Shown in pieces: positions 1 to 6,707 of a stretch of DNA of 28,454 nt (positions within the stretch are counted from its first letter, which is position 1; each line of letters opens with the position of its first letter). Source of the stretch: an uncultured Oscillospiraceae bacterium (GTDB lineage Bacteria; Bacillota; Clostridia; Oscillospirales; Acutalibacteraceae); contig URED01000033.1 in NCBI GenBank assembly GCA_900546785.1, forward strand, positions 1 to 28,454, written 5' to 3'. The position numbers were made by a program, and so were the translations under genes. The notes beneath the pieces were generated by a model, which saw only the letters and a program-made list of their open reading frames with translations, was not told the DNA's origin and did not search any database.

Positions 1-1198
1 CATATGAGATCTCATTTTCCCCATCCGTGATCTGTGTTAGCTGCCTGCCGCGCCATGACAATTCCCGGTCATCTACTGAAACCGGATTGCCGATCTCATC
101 ATAGGTTATGGTATACCCGTTAAACTGTGTGACTAGATCGCTCCATACGCCGTCGCCATACTGCCAGGTTTGTGTATCCACTGCTTCTCCAAGCTCGCCG
201 GTAGTATAGGCATATTCTTTCATTTCTGTTATATTGCCGTTGGAGTAAGAATAGGTGTAGGTCTTTCCCGCCCGCTCATCATTTGCGCGGACAAGCTGAT
301 TCAGGGAATCATACTCATAACTTGAGGTATATGTGCCGTCTGTTACGCTTAAGATATTTCCGATATTATCGTAAGTATAACTGTAGGTTCCGGCAGGGGT
401 TGATACGGATTTTACAAGGGTAGTGGTTTTATCCGATCCCACATCCTCATAGGTATAAGCATTGTTGAAAGAGCCGATCTTTCTATTCGTCAGTCTGCCG
501 AGCGGATCATATGTATAGCTTACCTTTTCCGCGCCATTCCACGTTACGCCGTAGATCTGATCCGGCATCTCCCCTTTGGAGATCGTGCCGTACCGATAGC
601 CGATATTCTGCGTGCCCAGCGGCGAATAATGCCTTATGCCGGTCAGATAATTCGTTTTACTTGCATAGGTGAAATCCGTGTAGGAACGCAGGGTACCTCC
701 GCTCATTGCCGTGCCCGTATATTCACGCTGGGAAACAACCCGGTCTGCAAGGTCATACACAAATCTTGTATTCGTATTTGTATAATAATCCGTTATCTGC
801 GCAACGCTGCCGTTATTGCCGTAAGAATAGGTTACTCTTTGGCTGTTATTTCCATTGTACCTTGTTTGCGTCTGCCGGTCAAGACTATCATAAGAAAATT
901 CAATATAATCTCCGTTTCCGTAAGTCTGTTTTGTCATTAATCCTGCGTCATTATACTGAATGGTTGAGAGCGTGCGCCAATTCGTGCCGTTGCCGACGTA
1001 ATTTGCCGTTGTTTTGCCGAAGTGGTCATACGCAAACTTATACTGAAGATGATCGTTGACATTTATGCTTTGCAGCAGATCATTGGAATACGAATAATGA
1101 TTTGTTACGCCGCCGGAAGATACGGAAAGCAGGGCATCGTTATTTGCATCATAGGTATACTGCGTTAACAGGTTGCCGATCTGCTCGGACACACGACT
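1..1198 (-). pseudogene. RHS/YD-repeat protein, 5'-truncated fragment running off the window
   Basis: The minus strand is open without interruption from position 1198 to the left edge (about 399 codons). It reads as a chain of YD repeats: motifs such as QYTYDANN, SYDSLDRQTQ, YTYDPLGRLTN, YTYDNIGN, YEYDSLNQL and TYDEIGN recur every 20-25 residues. This is the shell-forming part of RHS proteins, which are large secreted or cell-surface proteins that often carry a C-terminal toxin. An in-frame TGA lies at 1199-1201 and no convincing start or ribosome site follows it, so the N-terminal part is missing. The break coincides with the integrase remnant on the other strand. The C-terminus lies outside the window, so whether a toxin domain is attached cannot be said. 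The repeat identity is clear; the fragment status is an inference from the missing 5' end. Confidence 0.85.
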
Positions 1199-1276
1199 TC
1201 AGAAATTACCGAAATGTATTATGTAAAGCGAAATGATGAAATGCTGAAAGGCATCACCGATGGGTTTGAGATATAA
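1172..1276 (+). pseudogene. Tyrosine recombinase (integrase) C-terminal remnant
   Basis: The plus strand reads LLGHTTSEITEMYYVKR followed by 15 more residues to a TAA at 1274-1276. This matches the last conserved box of phage and integrative-element tyrosine recombinases, LGHxxxxxTxxYY. The His-turn is present and the catalytic tyrosine is one of the two adjacent tyrosines. An in-frame stop occurs just upstream (1166-1168), so only about 35 residues survive. The rest of the gene has been replaced by RHS sequence reading the opposite way. The remnant marks a recombination breakpoint and shows that an integrative element once ended here. Confidence 0.7.
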
Positions 1277-1296
1277 CTTATTGCAAAAACATAATG

Positions 1297-1860
1297 TTAA
1301 TTATGCCACAACCATTTTCCCTTAATTCCAGATAAATAATAGTAAAGTGCATCTCCATCAAGTGAACTTGGATACGCTTCCACATATAAGTAATATTTTT
1401 CACCATATATATCAGTAAAACATCTAACGGGTTCAGATGTATTTTCTTTTCTTGAATAAAAAGAGGTCAGCAATTCATCATATACGAAATACACCTTCTC
1501 TTCATTCAGATAATTTTTAGGAAATGCTTTTTGCAGTGTTTCTTCATAAATTTTTTTGCTTAGAAGAAAGAATGTAGTGTCATACTGCCAATTCCATATA
1601 ATTCTTCTTACATCAAACCATTTATCAATAGTTTTAAGTGCGCCTATATCTAAATTATCGTCTAAAAAATGCTTTACATTTATAAAATAATTTACTGTTT
1701 CAGCAATATGTTCACTATCAGTTATCTTTAAAAAATTAACATTTGGATGTACGTGAATACATCCACTGCAATCTTTTATTACATCTTCGTAACAGTTTTT
1801 AATTAAATTGTTTTGATTGACCATAGACTTAAGTTGTGACTCAAAATCAGCACAGTTCAT
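1297..1860 (-). CDS. Hypothetical protein, 187 aa
   Basis: I do not recognise this family. The frame could start at 1926, but the ATG at 1858-1860 is preferred because a GAGGA ribosome site lies 7 nt upstream and none precedes the longer form. The product is soluble, with no signal peptide or membrane segment. It is rich in Asn, Asp and aromatic residues, and contains a CSGCIHVHPN stretch near residue 30 and a Trp/Tyr-rich C-terminus. It is AT-rich compared with the core genes to the right. It stands alone between an RHS fragment and attachment-site remnants. Immunity proteins for RHS toxins are often orphan genes of this size, but nothing in the sequence proves that role here. Confidence 0.6.
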   Translation of the reverse strand: MNCADFESQLKSMVNQNNLIKNCYEDVIKDCSGCIHVHPNVNFLKITDSEHIAETVNYFINVKHFLDDNLDIGALKTIDKWFDVRRIIWNWQYDTTFFLLSKKIYEETLQKAFPKNYLNEEKVYFVYDELLTSFYSRKENTSEPVRCFTDIYGEKYYLYVEAYPSSLDGDALYYYLSGIKGKWLWHN

Positions 1861-2087
1861 AATGATTTCCTCATTTTCACATAAAATATTCTTAACTTGT
1901 TGTTTAAGAACAAGTTCATTATACACAATTCATTTTGTATTGTAAACTAAATTGATGCTTTATTGATGCTATACAGGACGGAAAGGTTGGATTTAACGGA
2001 AAAGTTGGACTGTTTGAAGACTGTTTTGAGCATCAAAAAAGGGCGTGCAGACCGCGCGCCGTAAGGAAATTGAGAAATATATAAAAC

Positions 2088-2156
2088 AAAAAAGAGCCTT
2101 GAAACCGCGCGGTTGAGCGAAATTTCGAGGCTTTTGTTTTTGGCAGGGGCAGAAGG
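2088..2156 (-). repeat. tRNA 3'-end remnant A plus Rho-independent terminator
   Basis: On the minus strand, CCTTCTGCCCCTGCCA (2156-2141) is the 3' side of a T-stem, the acceptor strand and CCA. It is followed at once by a long hairpin (arms around AAAAGCCT and AGGCTCTTTT) ending in a run of six T. The rest of the tRNA is absent. It is the same 16-nt end as in remnants B and C, but the hairpin sequence differs, so the three are not simple copies of one block. Confidence 0.65.
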
Positions 2157-2326
2157 CAGTCTATGCCCTCTTGCGGCGACCCGGAAAAATCGGCGGGCTT
2201 GCGCTTTTCCTTGATTTTTCCGACCGCTGCGCCAACAAACGCTCCCTTCATCTGCCACCGGCAGCGGTCGCGTGTGTTGCCCGGCACGCGCGTGCCTCGT
2301 TTCAAGAATTTTACGCACAGACAAAA

Positions 2327-2382
2327 AAATACAGGCACCGCAAAAGCGATGCCTGTATTTCTGGCAGGGGCAGAAGGACTTG
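2327..2382 (-). repeat. tRNA 3'-end remnant B plus Rho-independent terminator
   Basis: CAAGTCCTTCTGCCCCTGCCA occupies 2382-2362 on the minus strand: a partial T-loop, T-stem, acceptor strand and CCA. It is followed by a strong terminator whose 11-bp outer stem (AAATACAGGCA/TGCCTGTATTT, 2350-2360 with 2327-2337) encloses CGC-AAAA-GCG and is followed by seven T on the minus strand. Sequence upstream of the T-loop no longer matches a tRNA. Confidence 0.65.
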
Positions 2383-2547
2383 GCGTATGCTGCGGCGTTG
2401 CCTTGCATACTGATGGCTCGGCGACCGAAATTCTGCGAATTTCAGTACCCGCCTCACCGCTCTTCGCTAAAAACAGTTCACCGAACTGTTTTCTTAACGC
2501 TCAGACCCTCTCGGGTTCAAGTCCTCCAATCTTTCTAACGAAAATCA

Positions 2548-2625
2548 AAAAGAGCCGCAATTTGCGACTCTTTCTGATTTTGGCAGGGGCAGAAGGACTT
2601 GAACCCTCGGCACGCGGTTTTGGAG
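2548..2625 (-). repeat. tRNA-Trp-like 3' half (att-site remnant C) plus terminator
   Basis: Minus strand 2625-2581 matches the 3' half of a bacterial tRNA-Trp from the anticodon loop (CTCCAAA, anticodon CCA) through the anticodon stem, variable loop, T-arm (GAGGG-TTCAAGT-CCTTC) and acceptor to CCA. A terminator hairpin (AAAGAG...CTCTTT plus T run) follows at 2573-2548. The 5' half with the D-arm is absent, so this cannot be a working tRNA. Similarity starting inside the anticodon loop is what tyrosine-recombinase integration into a tRNA gene leaves behind. Confidence 0.65.
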
Positions 2626-2693
2626 TGGGACGCGGTCTTTAGAACCGCGTGTCGATTTTTACAAGGATTCAAGCCAAATTTAGATAAAAAATT

Positions 2694-2723
2694 AAGCATC
2701 AATCCTGCGATTGATGCTTTTTT
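2694..2723. terminator. Bidirectional Rho-independent terminator after the HipA-like gene
   Basis: An 11-bp perfect stem (AAGCATCAATC/GATTGATGCTT) with loop CTGC is flanked by T-rich sequence in both directions. It lies 20 nt downstream of the minus-strand kinase gene and is the natural end of its transcript. Confidence 0.75.
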
Positions 2724-2742
2724 GATGCTATTGAAAAATTCA

Positions 2743-3807
2743 TTATTGATTATTTAACAAATCAAATATTCTTTTCTGTCCGTTAAGTATGAATTCTGAA
2801 ATTTTGTCTCCGTCAACATCAAATGGAGTTTCGGAAATACATTTCCTTATAAGTTCATCGGTGATTACAGGAATATTGAGATTACTAAACAGCCTAAACG
2901 CCTCTGCATTACTCTCTAACAAATCGATAAACAAATCAATGAGCGTATCGTTTTTACGCTCTATAAACCTTGGGTATCCACGGGAAATTAAAGCAATATT
3001 GTTATCATAATTTGGGGCAAGCTTTACTATATCCCCTGTTTTGGGATCTCTTAAAACGCCGTAATTTTTTGTATGGCGATCCATATTCATACAAACCGTA
3101 TCAAGGTAAATGAGTTTCAAATAATCTTCTGTCAGATCCTTTGAAATACTATAAAAAACATCAAAGTTTTTGGCGTAATCCTCATCATCACCTACAAGAG
3201 ATTCTGCCGACTCAAAATTATATCTGCCGTTTTCGGTAAAATCCTTTGTTCTGATATAGCCACCATCCAACTCATAATACGCCATATTAAAGCCCAATGA
3301 CGAGCCCAATTTGCAAATAAATAACTCGGAAAACAATTCGTTATCACTGCCGGACTTATACATCCACCAAGCGCCGTCAATAAGGCGCCAGCACTTCTCA
3401 TAACTTCCGATATTAGTGAGTTCCGGCGTCCTTGACGGCTTTTGATTGAAACTGTCCGGATCACCGCGAAGCGCAAGACTGTCGAAATAATTCTCTTTAA
3501 AATAGACATCATCCCAAGTTAAATCAGAGCCGTCTTCACAAAACCAAAAATTATCCGTAATTGTAACGGCATTAACCGCAAGCACCGTACTTATCTCATC
3601 TTTATTCTGTAGGCGAAGTGCTTTCTTCAAGAGCCTTGAATTTGCACGATGAGAATCAATGGCGCGACCTTTTAACCAAACAAAAACATCATCACATCTG
3701 TTGAAAAATAAGGGCGCAAGTTTCTCATTTTTATCAACCACAACACCATTTTTTATCGTGACAACAGGAATATCCGCTGACAAGATTTTTCCATTAAGGT
3801 TTTGCAT
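2743..3807 (-). CDS. HipA-like serine/threonine kinase domain protein (toxin family)
   Basis: The 354-residue product has the features of the HipA/CtkA kinase fold. A candidate nucleotide-binding lysine sits in WWMYKSG (about residue 150). The catalytic loop NMDRHTKNYG has its Asp near residue 243. APNYDNN stands in the place of the metal-binding DFG motif. HipA kinases phosphorylate translation components (E. coli HipA targets glutamyl-tRNA synthetase); the target here is unknown. The start at 3807 is chosen because GGTGGTGAG lies just upstream. A TTG at 3822 would give five more residues but would use that ribosome site as coding sequence. No HipB-like DNA-binding antitoxin is encoded next to it. 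The N-terminal 130 residues are unlike classical HipA, and such proteins are sometimes mis-labelled excisionase. It sits beside two Fic genes in an apparent toxin cluster. Confidence 0.8.
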   Translation of the reverse strand: MQNLNGKILSADIPVVTIKNGVVVDKNEKLAPLFFNRCDDVFVWLKGRAIDSHRANSRLLKKALRLQNKDEISTVLAVNAVTITDNFWFCEDGSDLTWDDVYFKENYFDSLALRGDPDSFNQKPSRTPELTNIGSYEKCWRLIDGAWWMYKSGSDNELFSELFICKLGSSLGFNMAYYELDGGYIRTKDFTENGRYNFESAESLVGDDEDYAKNFDVFYSISKDLTEDYLKLIYLDTVCMNMDRHTKNYGVLRDPKTGDIVKLAPNYDNNIALISRGYPRFIERKNDTLIDLFIDLLESNAEAFRLFSNLNIPVITDELIRKCISETPFDVDGDKISEFILNGQKRIFDLLNNQ

Positions 3808-3832
3808 TGTTCTCACCACCAATCTTTTCTAC

Positions 3833-3861
3833 ATTATAACATCAGTTGATAATGTTAGCAA
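3833..3861 (-). promoter_or_regulatory. Promoter of the HipA-like gene with an operator-like inverted repeat
   Basis: On the minus strand a -35 TTGCTA (3861-3856) and a perfect -10 TATAAT (3838-3833) are exactly 17 nt apart. An inverted repeat with arms TAACAT and ATGTTA (3837-3842 and 3852-3857) fills the spacer, where a bound repressor would block RNA polymerase. The start codon lies 26 nt past the -10. Confidence 0.7.
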
Positions 3862-3922
3862 GTTATATTCGTCTAATGAAATTCACTTTAATACTAAACA
3901 AGACAGAGGTGCAAAATTCGAT

Positions 3923-3988
3923 CCACCCCTACCTTATATTTTGATGAGTAACAATATAAAAGTCATTTTGAATTTTAAACTTTAATAT
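3923..3988. repeat. 66-bp direct repeat, copy 1
   Basis: About 59 of 66 positions match copy 2 at 5074-5139, in the same orientation. The copies flank the antitoxin-Fic module. This copy covers the stop codon of a decayed frame resembling the end of the larger Fic gene. Confidence 0.8.
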
Positions 3989-4133
3989 GAGTCCACTTTT
4001 TTCTTTTTCAGATTTTTAGTCCGTTCTGCTCAATACTCTTACTCATCAATACTTTCAATTTCGCCTGCCGCTTTCATATCGGACACGCTGTACTGATGCA
4101 ATGGTAGCGCTAAGGATAGGGATTAATAAAATA

Positions 4134-4166
4134 AAACAAAAAATAAGCCTGCTTGAATGGGCAGGC
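4134..4166 (-). terminator. Rho-independent terminator of the antitoxin-Fic operon
   Basis: On the minus strand the stem GCCTGC/GCAGGC (4166-4161 with 4152-4147) has an 8-nt loop and is followed by TTATTTTTTG. It lies 6 nt beyond the Fic stop codon. Confidence 0.75.
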
Positions 4167-4172
4167 AAAAAG

Positions 4173-4769
4173 TTATTTTGACTTTTTAATATTATTATAA
4201 AAAATATCTTTAAGATAGTCAACTATACCATTAGCGGCATGGATAGTTGCTATCATAAGTTCATCCTTATCAATCGATGAAAAATCGATATCATAATTAT
4301 TAAATCGAATAAGCTGTGAAATAAATAACCTTTGTGTTCTTCCGTTCCCCTCTCTGAAAGGGTGGATCATATTTGTAACACAGTAGAAATCAACAATATT
4401 ATCAATAAATTCATCAAATGATTTATTTTGAAAATAATCGTTATCTTTCAAACGCATAAAGCATGCGTTCATTAAATCAGAAATCTGATCTGCCGAAGCA
4501 AACTTTGTTCCTTTTTTACTGATATTAACAGTTCGGTATTCACCTGCCCAATCATAAATATCTTCAAATAAATATTTGTGAATTAACTTGTAATGTTCAA
4601 CATCAAAAGTATCACTGATAGGATTGAGTTCAAGTTCGCTTGCTTTTGCAAAAGTCACAGCGCCCTCAAACTCTTTGAGTTTGTTTTCATCAGTAATACC
4701 CAATTTATTTATTAAGCAGGTTGTGCCCTCATAACAATTACTTGTGGAAGAATCAATGCTATAACTCAT
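4173..4769 (-). CDS. Fic-domain toxin (AMPylator), class I, FicT/VbhT type
   Basis: This 198-residue protein is a single Fic domain. The full catalytic motif HPFREGNGR begins at His136, with the flap region upstream (GEYRTVNISKKGT). Fic enzymes transfer AMP or other phosphate-containing groups to hydroxyls of target proteins; known FicT toxins inactivate DNA gyrase and topoisomerase IV. The protein has no inhibitory helix of its own. That helix is supplied by the small protein encoded just upstream, so this is a class I module. The start codon shares one base with the antitoxin stop (TAATG), implying translational coupling with antitoxin made first. A terminator follows directly. The intact motif argues that it is active; its target is unknown. 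Confidence 0.92.
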   Translation of the reverse strand: MSYSIDSSTSNCYEGTTCLINKLGITDENKLKEFEGAVTFAKASELELNPISDTFDVEHYKLIHKYLFEDIYDWAGEYRTVNISKKGTKFASADQISDLMNACFMRLKDNDYFQNKSFDEFIDNIVDFYCVTNMIHPFREGNGRTQRLFISQLIRFNNYDIDFSSIDKDELMIATIHAANGIVDYLKDIFYNNIKKSK

Positions 4770-4939
4770 TATACGTTAATATCCTGATGATTTTTAATGA
4801 TCTCAATATACTGCGCCATAGTTATTTCTTTATTAAGAAGTTTTTTGCACAGCTCTTTATAATCATCAGAGATGACAAAGCCTTCCATTTCAAGAGAAGC
4901 TGCGGCGCTGTTTATCGCCTTTTCATTTGAAATATACAA
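4769..4939 (-). CDS. VbhA/FicA-family antitoxin
   Basis: This small protein (56 aa from the TTG at 4939) carries the inhibitory helix of Fic modules, [S/T]xxxE[G/N], seen here as SLEMEG at residues 15-20. The glutamate of that helix blocks productive ATP binding in the partner Fic enzyme. The second half (LLNKEITMAQYIEIIKN) matches the helical tail of VbhA-type antitoxins, which resembles an antitoxin-like repeat of roughly 50 residues. The TTG start is chosen because GAGGG lies 6 nt upstream; a TTG five codons earlier (4954) is possible but has a poorer ribosome site. It is first in a two-gene operon with the Fic toxin. Confidence 0.85.
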   Translation of the reverse strand: MYISNEKAINSAAASLEMEGFVISDDYKELCKKLLNKEITMAQYIEIIKNHQDINV

Positions 4940-4968
4940 AACAATCCCTCGCAACTTTATTTTAGTTT

Positions 4969-4997
4969 ATTATAAAACAAATCTGCTGATTTATCAA
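4969..4997 (-). promoter_or_regulatory. Promoter of the antitoxin-Fic operon inside a hairpin
   Basis: On the minus strand the -35 TTGATA (4997-4992) and perfect -10 TATAAT (4974-4969) are 17 nt apart. An interrupted inverted repeat, AAATCTG-x-TGAT/ATCA-x-CAGATTT (about 4979-5005), covers the -35 and spacer. It can serve both as an operator and, as RNA followed by GTTTTAT, as a terminator for the upstream Fic gene. Confidence 0.65.
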
Positions 4998-5073
4998 CAG
5001 ATTTTCATTTTATTTATGACTATAACCGAGTCAATTGCATCCAAAAACTCTTTGACTAAGTTCATATACTTTA

Positions 5074-5139
5074 CCACCCCTGCCTTATATTTTGATGAGT
5101 AACAATATAAAAGCACTTTGAAATTTTAACCTTTAATAT
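5074..5139. repeat. 66-bp direct repeat, copy 2
   Basis: This is the partner of 3923-3988. It includes the stop codon (5126-5128) and last codons of the larger Fic gene, so the repeat unit derives from the 3' end of such a gene and its downstream DNA. Confidence 0.8.
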
Positions 5140-6100
5140 ATACCCAGGTCTTCCCTTTTCTGATCTTGACAAGTTTACCCATCGATACAAATCCTGATAA
5201 GATTCGATTAGCTGTCGCGGATGAAACATTTAAAAGTCTTCTAACATCTGCATTTAGGATATAGTTATTTTCATTTAAGAAATCAGAGATTACGCTCCAT
5301 CGGTAATCATTTTTGTCTGTACCGGACTTATTAGGCTTATTGCCGTCCATAGTTTCAAGCAAAGCGTCTTTTATTGCAGACAGCATAAATTCGATAAAAG
5401 CCGTAGAATCCGCGGCGTCATTGGAATCATTGATAGCCTTGTAGTATTCGCTTTGCCTGTCATGAATGATGGATTCCACAGGAATCCACGCAAAGATCGG
5501 ATTCCATTTAGATAAGAGCAGCGTATGCCACAATCTGCCGACTCTGCCGTTGCCGTCTGAAAACGGATGTATCACTTCAAACTCATAATGAAAAACGCAG
5601 CTCTTAATGAGCATCGGCAACGCACTGTTTTTGACCCATGAAAGCAATTTCATTACCAAATCGGGAACATACTGCGGTAAAGTACCAAAATGAAGCACAT
5701 TCCCTTTTGCATCAACTACGCCTACAGGTTTGGTGCGAAACATACCGGATTCGCTGACAAGACCGCGCATCATGATACCATGCGCAAACAGCAGAGCGTC
5801 CACCGAATAAGGATCAAACTCATCGAGATGTTCATATATCTCATAAGCATTTTTTACCTCTGCAATATCTTTTGGCGGAGCGATTACTCTTTTGCCTGAA
5901 ATTACAGCGGTTACCAGATCTATGCTTAAAGTATTTTGTTCTATGGCAAGGGACGAATAGATTGTATTGATTCGGTTAGTTCTTCTTAAAGTAGGACTGA
6001 TTGTCAACTTTGAACTGACGCTTACTATTCCGACAAGACGAGATATTTCGGTTACTTCGTTTAATATCCTGTCTGTAATTTTAAACGGATATTCGTTCAT
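5126..6100 (-). CDS. Fic-family protein with winged-helix domain (class II, self-inhibited type)
   Basis: This 324-residue protein has an N-terminal inhibitory-helix region (SSLAIEQN, residues 49-56), a Fic core with the complete motif HPFSDGNGR from His178, and a C-terminal winged-helix DNA-binding domain (about 265-324). In class II Fic proteins the helix glutamate (here Glu54) blocks ATP binding and is relieved by oligomerisation or self-modification. The residue after that Glu is usually Gly or Asn but here is Gln. The start ATG has GGTGAT 4 nt upstream. The winged helix and the long inverted repeat across its promoter suggest it regulates its own transcription. Targets are not predictable from sequence. 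Confidence 0.9.
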   Translation of the reverse strand: MNEYPFKITDRILNEVTEISRLVGIVSVSSKLTISPTLRRTNRINTIYSSLAIEQNTLSIDLVTAVISGKRVIAPPKDIAEVKNAYEIYEHLDEFDPYSVDALLFAHGIMMRGLVSESGMFRTKPVGVVDAKGNVLHFGTLPQYVPDLVMKLLSWVKNSALPMLIKSCVFHYEFEVIHPFSDGNGRVGRLWHTLLLSKWNPIFAWIPVESIIHDRQSEYYKAINDSNDAADSTAFIEFMLSAIKDALLETMDGNKPNKSGTDKNDYRWSVISDFLNENNYILNADVRRLLNVSSATANRILSGFVSMGKLVKIRKGKTWVYIKG

Positions 6101-6115
6101 ATTATCACCGATTCA

Positions 6116-6179
6116 AGTATACCATTTCATCAATCAAAAATCAACTCATCAATCATTTTATGTTGATTGATGAGTTGAT
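6116..6179 (-). promoter_or_regulatory. Fic/winged-helix gene promoter with 15-bp inverted-repeat operator
   Basis: On the minus strand the -35 TTGATT (6144-6139) and -10 TATACT (6121-6116) are 17 nt apart, predicting a leader of only about 9 nt. A perfect 15-bp inverted repeat (6140-6154 and 6165-6179, 10-nt spacer) overlaps the -35. A third copy of its core TCATCAATC sits at 6127-6135 inside the promoter spacer. This arrangement fits autorepression by a dimeric DNA-binding protein. Confidence 0.75.
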
Positions 6180-6200
6180 CTCATTTTACGAACTTTAAAT

Positions 6201-6698
6201 TTAATACCATTTATTGATCCACCCATCAGCATCAGTAGCGGACTGTGTTGTAGTATCACTGGCAGGAACCGTTGTAGGCTCTGTTGTGGTTGTATTCTTT
6301 GTAGGATTTTCTGAAGTTGTATTTTCATCTACATCGGGTTCAAATACAACCTCATTATCATCTGAGGAACCACCGCTGCTTGAATGACCATTTGTATTGC
6401 TTGATGTGTTTTGATTTGAAAACACTGTAGTTTCTTCTTTAGTAACAAATTCGCCGTTGCTTTTTGTTACAGCAGTTCCGTCAGCATTAGTCTCGATTTC
6501 GGCAAATACCTTTTCTCCGTTCTGTGCCGTAACAGTTTCTCCGTTTTCATCCGTTACAGTTTCATAGAAGTGAGTTGAGCCTTCATTATCCGTAACAGCA
6601 GTAGTTGAAATATTTTCACTACTGCTGTTTACGGAACAGGAAACTAAGGCGCCGCATAACAACACTAAAGAAAATATAATGATTAGTTTCTTTTTCAT
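6201..6698 (-). CDS. Thr/Ser-rich lipoprotein
   Basis: The 165-residue product starts with a lipoprotein signal: charged MKKK, a hydrophobic core and the lipobox LVSC, with Cys21 as the predicted lipidated residue. The mature part has no recognisable domain. It contains short repeats of the type TDENGETVTAQNGE followed by a Ser/Thr/Asn-rich low-complexity stretch that would act as a flexible wall-spanning stalk, and ends in WINKWY. AGAGGT lies 5 nt before the ATG. It is the third gene of an operon with the giant subtilase and a 38-residue peptide, only 9 nt after the peptide stop. Its function is unknown; a surface anchor or partner for the other two is an inference. Confidence 0.8.
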   Translation of the reverse strand: MKKKLIIIFSLVLLCGALVSCSVNSSSENISTTAVTDNEGSTHFYETVTDENGETVTAQNGEKVFAEIETNADGTAVTKSNGEFVTKEETTVFSNQNTSSNTNGHSSSGGSSDDNEVVFEPDVDENTTSENPTKNTTTTEPTTVPASDTTTQSATDADGWINKWY

Positions 6699-6707
6699 TT
6701 GTACCTC

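Larger units (their letters stand above)
1927..2742. other. Gene-free stretch rich in palindromes and tRNA debris
   Basis: No reading frame here has a ribosome site or a recognisable product; overlapping frames on both strands look like chance openings. The stretch holds three tRNA 3'-end remnants (annotated separately) and several strong inverted repeats: a 10-bp pair at 2182-2191/2213-2222, an 8-bp pair at 2221-2228/2263-2270, a 14-bp perfect palindrome at 2283-2296, and a 10-bp stem with a 3-nt loop at 2470-2492. A plus-strand T-arm-like string (GGGTTCAAGTCC, near 2513) is the inverse of the one in the tRNA remnant near 2600. This is the look of a recurrent integration hot spot. Confidence 0.6.
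3862..4172. other. Intergenic stretch with decayed gene ends
   Basis: No intact gene is present. On the minus strand, a short frame ending in KKKKVDSY and a TAA (3982-3984) resembles a decayed counterpart of the C-terminus of the larger Fic protein (KIRKGKTWVYIKG). It follows the same flanking repeat. A further frame ending DMKAAGEIESIDE and TAA (near 4041) looks like the tail of another lost gene whose family I cannot name. The right end holds the terminator of the Fic toxin gene. Confidence 0.45.

Noticed and set aside
1947..2642. Overlapping reading frames of 80-160 codons on both strands
   Set aside because: They lack ribosome sites, have atypical residue composition, and run through tRNA debris and terminators; they are chance openings in GC-richer non-coding DNA.
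2620..2660. CTAAA in a perfect minus-strand hairpin (CGCGGT/ACCGCG) read as the anticodon arm of a CUA amber-suppressor tRNA that could decode the TAG in the protease
   Set aside because: With the visible stem the loop is TCTAAAG, which puts C at position 33 and TAA, not CTA, at the anticodon. No D-arm or 5' acceptor strand exists, so no tRNA can form.
3192..3512. 106-codon minus-strand frame inside the kinase gene
   Set aside because: It lies wholly inside the HipA-like gene in another frame and has no family features.
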